DNA of 5,034 nt from Longimicrobium sp. (GTDB taxonomy: Bacteria; Gemmatimonadota; Gemmatimonadetes; Longimicrobiales; Longimicrobiaceae): assembly GCA_030446945.1 (NCBI GenBank), contig JAUJMI010000107.1:4807-9840 (forward strand), read 5' to 3'. Below are positions 1 to 5,034 of this stretch, one piece after another. Each line of letters opens with the position of its first letter. Within the stretch, counting starts at the first letter, position 1. Made by a program: the position numbers and the translations under genes. The notes beneath the pieces are model-generated. The model worked only from the letters and a program-made list of their open reading frames with translations, ran no database searches and was not told the origin of the DNA.

Positions 1-60
1 AGGACGGAGCCGCGCGTCACTCACGATGACAAAATGGGCTGGCCGCGGTCCTACGCCTGC

Positions 61-95
61 TGTCCCCTGTCCCCTATCCCCATTCCCCATTCCCC
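61..95 (-). repeat. Heptamer tandem array (5 x 7 bp), G-quadruplex-prone on minus strand
   Basis: Five contiguous 7-bp units fill this stretch exactly. Read on the minus strand they are GGGGAAT, GGGGAAT, GGGGATA, GGGGACA and GGGGACA. The array starts one base after the TGA stop (97-99) of the ygiC-like gene, and a further run of six Gs forms the last codons of that gene. The transcript and the coding strand therefore carry six G-runs of four or more, separated by 3-4 nt, which matches the usual G-quadruplex pattern. Heptamer short tandem repeats of this style are known from cyanobacteria (STRR families); whether this one is related is unknown. The rest of positions 1-60 shows no gene and no convincing terminator. 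Confidence 0.85.
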
Positions 96-96
96 T

Positions 97-1242
97 TCAC
101 CCCCCAATCCGATGCGGCACGAACCGGCTCAGGTTGTCCGTAATCGGCCCACCGGACTCGCGGACGCCCATCCCCGCCGGGCTCTGTCCCACGATCCAGC
201 TCCCGATCACCGGCTGCCACCCGCCGAAGGCCGGGAGCGGCGCATACTCCTGGAACACGAAGCCTTCTTCGCCGTAGTCGCCCCCCGTCTCCGCTTCCGT
301 GTGCCAGGGGGAGACGATGCGCACGTTCGCCCCCTCGCGCGAAAGGAGCGGCTTCACCACGTACGCGTCCGCCTCGGTGAAGAGGAGGTCGTCGCGGTAG
401 GCGGGGAGGAGGTTGGGGTGGCCGGGATTGCGCTCCCACAGGATGGGGAGGATCCCCTTGTTGGAGAGGATCATCTTCCACGCCGGCTCCATCCACTGCA
501 CCGGCGCCCGCACGCGCCCCAGGTTCTCCCCGAACTCCTCGTGCACCATCCACTCCCACGGGTACAGCTTGAAGACGCAGCGGATGGGGAGCCCCTCCAC
601 GTCCACGAACTCCCGTGCCCGGGGGTCCCAGCCGATCTCCTCCACCGAGAGCTGCACCGTCTCCAGCCCCACCTGCTGCGCGCAGTCGCGCAGGTACTCC
701 ACCGTGGCCTCGTCCTCCGCGTCCGGCAGCGAGGCGAAATGCACGCGGCCCGAGAAGAGGTAGGGGCGCACCTCGGCCCACGTCTCCACCAGCGCCTCGT
801 GGATGCGGTTGAACTGGTCGGCGCCGGGAAAGCGGTCCTCCAGCCAGTACCACTGCGCCACCGCCGCCTCCACCAGCGAGGTGGGAGTGTCCGCGTTGTA
901 CTCCAGCATCTTGGGCTCGCCGCGCCCGTCGTACGACAGGTCGAAGCGGCCGTACAGCGAGGGCGCGTCCGCCTCCCACGAGGCCTCGATCAGCGGCACC
1001 GCGATCGGCGGGATCGCCAGCTCTGCGTAGCGCTTCCCCACGATCACCGCCTCCGCCGCCTCCAGGCAGAGGGCATGAAGCTCGCGCGTGGCGTCTTCGA
1101 TGCGCCGCACCTCGGCCATCGAGAAGACGTAGTGCGCCTCCTCGTTCCAGTACGGCACTCCGCCGGCCGTGTGGTGGCGCAGCCCGACCTCTTCGACGCG
1201 GCGCTCCCAGCCGGAGCGCCGCGGATTGGTGTCGCGGCGCAC
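97..1242 (-). CDS. ygiC: Glutathionylspermidine synthase family protein, YgiC/YjfC type
   Basis: The protein has 381 residues, close to the roughly 386 of E. coli YgiC, which it resembles throughout. Family blocks, in order, are PSLYGRFDL (94-102), EYNADTPTS (114-122), KLYPWEWM (225-232), EPAWK (252-256), NKGILPILW (261-269), HPNLLPAY (275-282), YVVKPLLSREGANV (294-307) and IGSWIVG (346-352). These belong to the ATP-grasp synthetase domain of GspS; K297 and R302/E303 lie in the likely nucleotide-binding part. The amidase half of bifunctional GspS is absent. Family members ligate an amine to a peptide carboxylate at the expense of ATP, but stand-alone YgiC/YjfC proteins are not established glutathionylspermidine synthases, so the substrate is open. 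The start is GTG at 1242: it lies 6 nt after GGGGGGAG (1249-1256) and gives the family N-terminus. The frame runs further upstream, but that extension only shadows the lipoprotein gene. Its neighbour ends 2 nt upstream. Confidence 0.93.
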   Translation of the reverse strand: MRRDTNPRRSGWERRVEEVGLRHHTAGGVPYWNEEAHYVFSMAEVRRIEDATRELHALCLEAAEAVIVGKRYAELAIPPIAVPLIEASWEADAPSLYGRFDLSYDGRGEPKMLEYNADTPTSLVEAAVAQWYWLEDRFPGADQFNRIHEALVETWAEVRPYLFSGRVHFASLPDAEDEATVEYLRDCAQQVGLETVQLSVEEIGWDPRAREFVDVEGLPIRCVFKLYPWEWMVHEEFGENLGRVRAPVQWMEPAWKMILSNKGILPILWERNPGHPNLLPAYRDDLLFTEADAYVVKPLLSREGANVRIVSPWHTEAETGGDYGEEGFVFQEYAPLPAFGGWQPVIGSWIVGQSPAGMGVRESGGPITDNLSRFVPHRIGG

Positions 1243-1244
1243 GC

Positions 1245-1574
1245 TCAGCTCCCCCCGCGCCCGATCCCGCTGCTGCGCCCTGCCCCGATGCGCCCGAAGC
1301 CGCCGCGCGACACGGTGGGGCGCGGCGCGTTCGTCACCACGGCGCCGCCGGGCCCGGTGCGCCCGATCCCGCGGTTGTCGTAGTAGATGCCGCGGTGGTA
1401 GATCGGGAAAAACATGGGAACGAAGCCGGCGCGGGGCCGGTCGTCGCATACGTCGGGGTTCTCGGGGTCGCACCACCCGCGCATCGTCTGCTCCGGGCGC
1501 TCGTCTGCGCACCCCGCGGCGCCGGCGGCCAGGGCGGATACCAGGGTAAGGCGTACGGCTGTGGACTTCTTCAC
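1245..1574 (-). CDS. Small YgiB-like (DUF1190-like) lipoprotein
   Basis: A 109-residue protein. The N-terminus has a basic start (MKK), a hydrophobic stretch (about residues 8-21) and a lipobox-like AAGC with Cys22, so export and lipid anchoring are predicted. The mature part has a Cys pair (C35, C43), an aromatic segment around FVPMFFPIYHRGIYY (51-65) and a Gly/Ser/Arg tail with VSRGGFG (88-94). E. coli YgiB (DUF1190), encoded just upstream of ygiC, has the similar ending TRGGFG followed by a Ser/Gly-rich tail, so I read this as a shortened YgiB counterpart; most of the long middle part of YgiB is missing. Start is GTG at 1574; no good Shine-Dalgarno is visible before it, so the start is less secure than the frame. 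It ends 2 nt before the ygiC-like GTG, whose ribosome site lies inside its last codons; coupled translation is likely. Function unknown. Confidence 0.78.
   Translation of the reverse strand: MKKSTAVRLTLVSALAAGAAGCADERPEQTMRGWCDPENPDVCDDRPRAGFVPMFFPIYHRGIYYDNRGIGRTGPGGAVVTNAPRPTVSRGGFGRIGAGRSSGIGRGGS
1249..1256 (-). promoter_or_regulatory. Ribosome binding site that fixes the ygiC-like start
   Basis: Read on the minus strand this is GGGGGGAG, followed by a 6-nt spacer and then GTG at 1242. It is embedded in the final Gly-Gly-Ser codons of the lipoprotein gene. This supports the GTG over the much longer open frame, and it supports translational coupling of the two genes. Confidence 0.7.
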
Positions 1575-1672
1575 GGGTCGTGTTTGGCAGAGGCCAGCCG
1601 ATGCGCCCGGACGTTCGCCGGACCTCGGAAACTCATGGTGCTACGACGTTTGCCACCCCCCGGCTTCGCGGC

Positions 1673-2563
1673 TCAGCGCGCCACCGTCAGCACGAGCGAG
1701 CCATAGGCGTGGGCCTCCGGCTGCGCGCGGTACTCGCGCGAGCGGGCGACGATGCGGTACTCGGCCGACCACTTCGCCGCACGGAACCCCGCCGCCGCCT
1801 CGCCCTCGCTCACGAAGGGAAGCTTGCGGGCGGTGGAGCGGCTGCGAAAGGTGTTGCCGTCCAGAAAGAGGTCGCGCAGCACCCACTCGCGCCGCCCGCC
1901 CAGCCGCGCGTACGGACCGGTGCCGCGCCCCAGCAAGGCGGATGCGCCCAGCGCCGCGGACGTACGCACGTTCCCCAGCTCCACGCGGACCGCGGGCTCG
2001 ATGCGCGCCGCGCCCCCTCCCCGGCGCCATCCCTCCTGGAAGCGCAGGAGGATGCCGGGCTCGAAGCCCACCTGGTGCGCCCACCCCTCCTGCCGCTCCG
2101 AGCCCGTCAGCCGATGCACTCCGTTCTGCACCGGCTCGCCCAGCGCGGGCGGCCCGGTCACGCCGAGCTCCACCTCCAGCGACCGCAAGCCACGAGCACT
2201 TTCCCGCGCGACCCCGCCGCCCGCGTAGAGCCACGCCCCGTACAGCCGCTCTCCGCGAATCGGCGTGGGCGCGTCCCGCCGCGGCGTGTAGATGCGCTGC
2301 CCCAGCTCGACACGGGTGCGCAGGCACGGCTCCGTGCCGCTCGCACTGCACGCCGGAAGCCGCCCCGGCATCCACCGCCAGGCCGTATCGAGCTCCACGC
2401 CAACTACGAGCCCCTGCGTGTAATCGTAGTCCGCGGGCGCGCCCCGGCCGCGGAGCGCGAGGATGTCGTTGTCCAGCCTCAGCGTCGCCGAACGCACTCC
2501 CTGGGCCCCCGCCGGATCCGCCCAGAGCAGCGCGAGCACGATCATCGAAGCCCGGAATCGCAC
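1673..2563 (-). CDS. lpxR: Lipid A 3'-O-deacylase, LpxR family (DUF2219 type) outer-membrane protein
   Basis: A 296-residue protein, near the usual family length. LpxR is an outer-membrane beta-barrel that removes the 3'-acyloxyacyl chain of lipid A at the cell surface, usually with Ca2+. Visible here are a signal peptide (basic MRFRAS, hydrophobic 7-15, likely cleavage after AGA at residue 20) and the N-terminal ND pair (N32, D33) in RLDNDIL. There is also the YTQG block (T49) and the signature region around 147-169, with H150 (probable catalytic base), GW (160-161) and FEP (167-169). In characterised LpxR the corresponding Asn-Asp, Thr and His are active-site residues. Two Cys (C72, C80) could form a loop disulfide. 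I chose GTG at 2563 over ATG at 2545 because it supplies the basic n-region and has GGAA-containing sequence upstream; the ATG has neither. The gene sits 98 bp upstream of the lipoprotein gene on the same strand and diverges from the CoiA-like gene. Physiological effect in this host is inferred. Confidence 0.85.
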   Translation of the reverse strand: MRFRASMIVLALLWADPAGAQGVRSATLRLDNDILALRGRGAPADYDYTQGLVVGVELDTAWRWMPGRLPACSASGTEPCLRTRVELGQRIYTPRRDAPTPIRGERLYGAWLYAGGGVARESARGLRSLEVELGVTGPPALGEPVQNGVHRLTGSERQEGWAHQVGFEPGILLRFQEGWRRGGGAARIEPAVRVELGNVRTSAALGASALLGRGTGPYARLGGRREWVLRDLFLDGNTFRSRSTARKLPFVSEGEAAAGFRAAKWSAEYRIVARSREYRAQPEAHAYGSLVLTVAR

Positions 2564-2590
2564 ACCGCATTTCCGCTCGGGGCCACACGC

Positions 2591-2690
2591 GAAACGAACC
2601 CGCACCGCAACCCGCGGTTCTTCCCCCAGCAAGATACCCCGGACTTGCCCGAACGAAACCGCCCCCGCCACATTCGGAACGAACACGCAC
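2591..2690. repeat. Imperfect direct repeats in the divergent intergenic region
   Basis: GAAACGAACCCGCAC (2591-2605) and GGAACGAACACGCAC (2676-2690) match at 13 of 15 positions. A weaker third copy, GAACGAAACCGCCCC, lies at 2651-2665. They lie between the two divergent start codons, where regulators usually bind, so an operator is possible. No known binding motif is recognised. Confidence 0.35.
2631..2636 (-). promoter_or_regulatory. Possible -10 element for the lpxR-like gene
   Basis: TATCTT reads on the minus strand 67 nt upstream of the GTG at 2563. It is one of few AT-rich hexamers in this intergenic stretch. The hexamer 17 nt further upstream (GTTTCG) is a poor -35, so this is only a suggestion. 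Confidence 0.2.
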
Positions 2691-2697
2691 AGCCCAC

Positions 2698-2703
2698 GGG
2701 AGA
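2698..2703 (+). promoter_or_regulatory. Ribosome binding site that fixes the CoiA-like start
   Basis: GGGAGA, followed by a 7-nt spacer and GTG at 2711. The same frame is open far to the left, over the lpxR-like gene, so this site decides where the real protein begins. Confidence 0.6.
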
Positions 2704-2710
2704 AAGCATA

Positions 2711-4288
2711 GTGGAGACCGCCTCCAGCGAGTCCCGCGCCGCCGAGATCCGCCTGGCGTGGGCGTACGTCGCGGCGGAGGAAGCCGGAGCCGCCGCGGCA
2801 TCGGTCGCGGCGGTGGACGGCGCGCGCCGCGCCTTCCGCGACGAGGGCGATCGGATCGTTCCCGAAGCCCCGGGGGTGGAGCACCTCCTCGTGGCCGTCG
2901 TCGCCTATCGCGCGCTCCCGCCGCGCCGCCGGCCGCGCAGCTTCTGCCCGGTGTGCCTGGAGCGGGTCTGGCTCAAGCTGGGCGCGCGTAACCGCCCGCA
3001 CTACGCGCACCTCGCCGGCTCCGAGTGCGCCGCCGCCCGCGGCGAAGGGGCGCTGCATCACGCCGCCAAGGTGCACCTGGCCGAGCAGCTCGGCCGGGGA
3101 GGTCCGCTGCGCGTGCGCCCCGTCTGCCACCGGGTCCCGCTGGAGCGGAGCACCGAGCGCTGCACCGCTGCCCCCGAGAACAGCTGGCCGCTGGAGTGGG
3201 ACGAAGTGCGCGTGGAGCACTCCCTTCCGTCCCTGCGCGCCGACCTGGTGCTCCTGCGCGGCGGCGCCATCGTCGCGGCCGTGGAGGTCTACGCATCGCA
3301 CGCCGTGGATGACGAGAAGGCCGCCAAGTACCGCACCCTTGGGCTCCCCTGGATCGAGGTCCCGGCGCGCGGCGTCCTCCCCGAACACGGCGGCGCGTGG
3401 ACGCCGGACGATCCCCTCCCCCTGCTGGGCGACAGCCGGCTTCACCCGGACGTGTGGCGCTGCCCACGCCACGAGGGACTGTACCGCGGGCTGCTGGAGT
3501 ACGAGCGCAACGGCATCCACCGCGTGGCGCGGCGCCTGGTGCACGTCTACCGCGCCGACGCGGGCCGCAGCTCCGGCGAGACCCGCTGCCGCGCGGTGGG
3601 CATCTCCATGATGGAGCGGCGCGAGGAGGGCGAGGCCGCCGAGTCGTGGCTGGAGCGCGACGACACCGGCGCGCGCCTCGGCTCGCCGGTGCTCGGCGGC
3701 GACCGCGACGAGACGCGGCGCATCCTGCACGCGCAGTTCGGCGATTGGGCTCGCTGGATGCGCGGGGCCCAAGGGGCCGTCCTGGACAGCCCGATGCGCT
3801 GGCTGGAGGCCGCCGAAGCCCCGCGCGCCGCCGACCGCGCCTACCCGCAGCGCCTGCGCTGGGATCCGCACGCCGAGACCTTTCGCGGCGTCCCGGAGCT
3901 TCCGCAGCTCGCCTGGCCCGCGCTCCCCGCGGTTCCCGGCGCGCCGCACCCCGTCCTCGGCCGGTCGCCGCACTGCTGGACGGAGACGCACCGCAGAGGC
4001 CCCATCGTCCACGCGGTCGATGGCCCCGTCTGGCTGACCCTCGTCGCGCACGCCTGGACCGACGCGCGGGGCGCCGCCTTCCGCGCTGACGTCGCGGCGT
4101 ACGTCCACGACGGCCGCCGCTGGCGCACCGTCGAGGGCGCCCCTTTCACCGCCACGCTGTGCGCACCCGATCCGCCGTGGCACACGATCCTCCTCGCCAT
4201 CGCCCGCGCCCTCGTCCCACCAGACCCTGACACGCTGCTGGACGGCGCCGCCGTCCGCGAAGCCGTCGCGGCACACCTCGGAAGCTGA
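2711..4288 (+). CDS. CoiA-like protein: zinc-finger N-terminus plus PD-(D/E)XK-type nuclease core
   Basis: A 525-residue protein. The N-terminal half has the CoiA-family layout. CPVC (79-82) is followed by RPHYAH (95-100), C106 and the helix GALHHAAKVHLAEQL (113-127), a pattern resembling the family's zinc-binding and histidine-rich lead-in. A nuclease-like core follows: RAD with D178, then AAVEVYASHAVDDEK with E192, H197 and K203, then LGLPWIEV (210-217). Canonical CoiA has an E-x-Q-type variant; here the position after E-V is Tyr, followed by Ser-His. CPRHE (251-255) may add metal ligands. Residues from about 260 to the end, including the helical 330-367 and the Trp-rich 420-500, are not recognised. 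CoiA takes part in DNA processing after uptake in naturally competent Firmicutes, but relatives occur widely and in mobile or defence settings, so the role here is unknown. No other competence gene is present in the window. The start is GTG 2711 (ribosome site 2698-2703). Transcription is away from the lpxR-like gene. Confidence 0.72.
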   Translation: METASSESRAAEIRLAWAYVAAEEAGAAAASVAAVDGARRAFRDEGDRIVPEAPGVEHLLVAVVAYRALPPRRRPRSFCPVCLERVWLKLGARNRPHYAHLAGSECAAARGEGALHHAAKVHLAEQLGRGGPLRVRPVCHRVPLERSTERCTAAPENSWPLEWDEVRVEHSLPSLRADLVLLRGGAIVAAVEVYASHAVDDEKAAKYRTLGLPWIEVPARGVLPEHGGAWTPDDPLPLLGDSRLHPDVWRCPRHEGLYRGLLEYERNGIHRVARRLVHVYRADAGRSSGETRCRAVGISMMERREEGEAAESWLERDDTGARLGSPVLGGDRDETRRILHAQFGDWARWMRGAQGAVLDSPMRWLEAAEAPRAADRAYPQRLRWDPHAETFRGVPELPQLAWPALPAVPGAPHPVLGRSPHCWTETHRRGPIVHAVDGPVWLTLVAHAWTDARGAAFRADVAAYVHDGRRWRTVEGAPFTATLCAPDPPWHTILLAIARALVPPDPDTLLDGAAVREAVAAHLGS

Positions 4289-4303
4289 CCCCGCGCAGAT
4301 CTC

Positions 4304-4395
4304 CACTTCCTGAACGGAGCGCCGCCCCGGTATCCGCCCTGCCGGGATCTTCGGCGCGGAGTGAAGGTGCGGCGAAGCGCTTCGTTCTGGAAGTG
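4304..4395. repeat. Nested inverted repeats downstream of the CoiA-like gene
   Basis: CACTTCCTGAACG (4304-4316) recurs inverted as CGTTCTGGAAGTG (4383-4395) with 12 of 13 bases matching. Inside it are GCGCCG/CGGCGC (4319-4324 with 4352-4357), enclosing CCCGG/CCGGG (4326-4330 with 4342-4346). The perfect 12-bp palindrome CGAAGCGCTTCG lies at 4373-4384. The stretch from 4289 to 4563 has no supportable gene. The arrangement could be a structured RNA, a bidirectional terminator region or a small dispersed repeat element; the sequence alone does not decide. Confidence 0.6.
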
Positions 4396-4396
4396 T

Positions 4397-4421
4397 GAGG
4401 CGCGGGGAGTCCCCGCGCCTC
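4397..4421. terminator. Strong GC hairpin, possible bidirectional terminator
   Basis: GAGGCGCGGGGA (4397-4408) and TCCCCGCGCCTC (4410-4421) are perfect inverted repeats separated by one base, giving an 11-bp stem with a 3-nt loop. It lies about 110 nt after the CoiA-like stop and also downstream of the minus-strand spermidine synthase remnant, so it could end transcription from both sides. No T-run follows on either strand, so classical intrinsic termination is not proven. Confidence 0.5.
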
Positions 4422-4563
4422 CGCGTGAGACCTGCCGTTGCGGTGCGCTTACGCCCGCCGCCCGTGACCAGGAGACCCAGCTCGCCCGTGGAGAAGCGCA
4501 GGTTGGCCTCGGCGTGGGCAGTCGCCCGAGGGTGTTCCGCGCGACCCGCGAAAAGGGCCCCGC

Positions 4564-4939
4564 TCAGGCGCCAAAAGTCCTTCCAGTCCTGGTCGTAGTA
4601 GCGCACGAGCACCGGGTCGTCCAGGCGGTTCACGCCGGCCCGGACGAGGCGCATGTCGGCGGGGAAGTCGAAGAGGGCGGGAAGGCCGCTGGGGGTGAGG
4701 AAGCGGAGCGCGGAGGGGGGCGCGTACTCGCCGCGGCCGGGCCAGGATGAAGCCCCACTCGCCGAACGACGGTGCGTAAGGTGGTGCGGGCGGGTGCGGA
4801 AGCCGGCGTCGCGCAGGGTGGCGTCGATGCTCCAGAAGGCGCGCCGCGCGAACATCGGCGACGTGCTCTGCACCACGGCGAGCCCGTCGCGGCTCAACCG
4901 GCGCGCCAGCAGGCGGTAGAAGGCGGTGTTGAGTCCGGT
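4564..4939 (-). pseudogene. C-terminal remnant of a spermidine synthase (polyamine aminopropyltransferase), frameshifted
   Basis: Only the C-terminal part of a spermidine synthase remains. It reads LNTAFYRLLARRLS, then VVQSTSP, ARRAFWSI, a block YAPSFGEWGFILARP, then GEYAPPSALRFLT, LPALFDFPADM and RLDDPVLVRYYDQDW. These are typical of the membrane-associated bacterial SpeE-like group, which transfers aminopropyl from decarboxylated S-adenosylmethionine to putrescine. The block with PSFGEWGF is in a different frame from its flanks: one base appears lost near 4778-4780 and one gained near 4733, restoring the frame after about 15 codons. An in-frame TAG at 4940-4942 and loss of all upstream homology remove the catalytic N-terminal part. 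The true end is uncertain: the main frame passes on without a stop, and the given end is a TGA in the neighbouring frame just after the conserved block. It is probably non-functional, unless the indels are sequencing errors and the truncation an assembly artefact. Confidence 0.75.
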
Positions 4940-5034
4940 CTAAAAAGCGTTTCCGTGTGGCAACAAACTGCTTGCAGATGAGGTGACCGGGCCGATGGAC
5001 GGCACGCTCGTCAGCAGCTCGCTACGCGCCCGCC
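4940..5034 (-). mobile_element. Fragment of an IS110-type transposase (Transposase_20 region) at the window edge
   Basis: The minus-strand frame entering from the right edge reads RARSELLTSVPSIGPVTS (5032-4979) and ends at TAG (4940-4942). The two bases before it, GG, would complete a Trp codon. IS110/IS1111 transposases typically have a very similar W-R-x-(K/R)-x-x-LL-x-SVPG(I/V)GP-V block at the start of their C-terminal Transposase_20 domain. Normally this is followed by LLAxLPELG and about a hundred more residues. Here similarity stops at about 4979 and the frame continues into an unrelated 12-residue tail. Positions 4940-4978 are only about 46% GC (18 of 39), clearly below the surroundings. 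I read this as a broken insertion-sequence remnant abutting the spermidine synthase remnant. The peptide is short, so the family call is tentative. Confidence 0.5.

Noticed and set aside
34..1383. 449-residue plus-strand open frame
   Set aside because: It is antisense to the clear ygiC-like gene, is rich in Arg, His and Pro, and has no recognisable domain.
1243..1512. N-terminal extension of the ygiC-like protein to 471 residues
   Set aside because: The extension is Arg-rich, overlaps the lipoprotein in another frame, and the family N-terminus begins at the GTG at 1242.
1575..1672. Promoter or terminator between the LpxR-like and lipoprotein genes
   Set aside because: No convincing -35/-10 pair or stem followed by a T-run could be found on the minus strand.
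2543..2545. ATG as start of the LpxR-like gene
   Set aside because: It would remove the basic n-region of the signal peptide and has no ribosome site; the GTG at 2563 is better.
1580..2710. Upstream 377-codon extension of the CoiA-like frame
   Set aside because: It is antisense to the LpxR-like gene and shows no family motif; a GTG with a good ribosome site begins at 2711.
4397..4421. Palindromes read as CRISPR repeats
   Set aside because: There is one copy only, with no spacer periodicity and no cas genes.
4361..4750. Plus-strand open frames between 4361 and 4919
   Set aside because: They are antisense to the spermidine synthase remnant or run through the hairpin; none shows a known motif.
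1673..4897. A single 1074-residue minus-strand open frame covering both the spermidine synthase remnant and the LpxR-like gene
   Set aside because: The two recognisable proteins happen to share a frame; the stretch between them is the reverse complement of the CoiA-like gene, which has the recognisable family motifs. High GC removes stop codons.

Overview
The window is a very GC-rich, densely coding stretch of bacterial chromosome with long spurious open frames on both strands. An outer-membrane lipid A deacylase-type beta-barrel and a Cys-anchored lipoprotein point to a diderm (Gram-negative-type) bacterium. The composition and gene styles would fit a group such as Gemmatimonadota/Longimicrobium, but that is an impression and not demonstrated by a marker gene.

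Layout, left to right. (1) Positions 1-96 are non-coding and hold a five-unit G/C-rich heptamer array directly after the stop codon of the first gene. (2) On the minus strand, 97-1242 encodes a YgiC/YjfC-type member of the glutathionylspermidine synthase family. Two bases upstream of it is a small YgiB-like lipoprotein gene (1245-1574), so the pair reproduces the ygiB-ygiC arrangement known from E. coli and looks translationally coupled. (3) Also on the minus strand, 1673-2563 encodes an LpxR-type lipid A 3'-O-deacylase. (4) A 147-bp divergent intergenic region with short direct repeats separates it from (5) a plus-strand gene (2711-4288) for a CoiA-like protein, with a zinc-finger-like N-terminus and a PD-(D/E)XK-type nuclease core. 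(6) Positions 4289-4563 have no convincing gene but contain a cluster of nested inverted repeats (4304-4421). (7) The right end is broken DNA. A minus-strand C-terminal remnant of a spermidine synthase (4564-4939) carries two compensating frameshifts. It is joined through about 50 bp of lower-GC sequence to a fragment of an IS110-type transposase that runs off the window edge.

The minus-strand genes share an envelope theme: a lipid A modifier, a lipoprotein and its ATP-grasp partner. The CoiA-like gene is transcribed away from them and is probably independent. I see no CRISPR array, tRNA, rRNA or complete mobile element. The least ordinary spots are the G-tract array at the ygiC-like stop codon, the palindrome cluster after the CoiA-like gene, and the transposase/spermidine-synthase scar.
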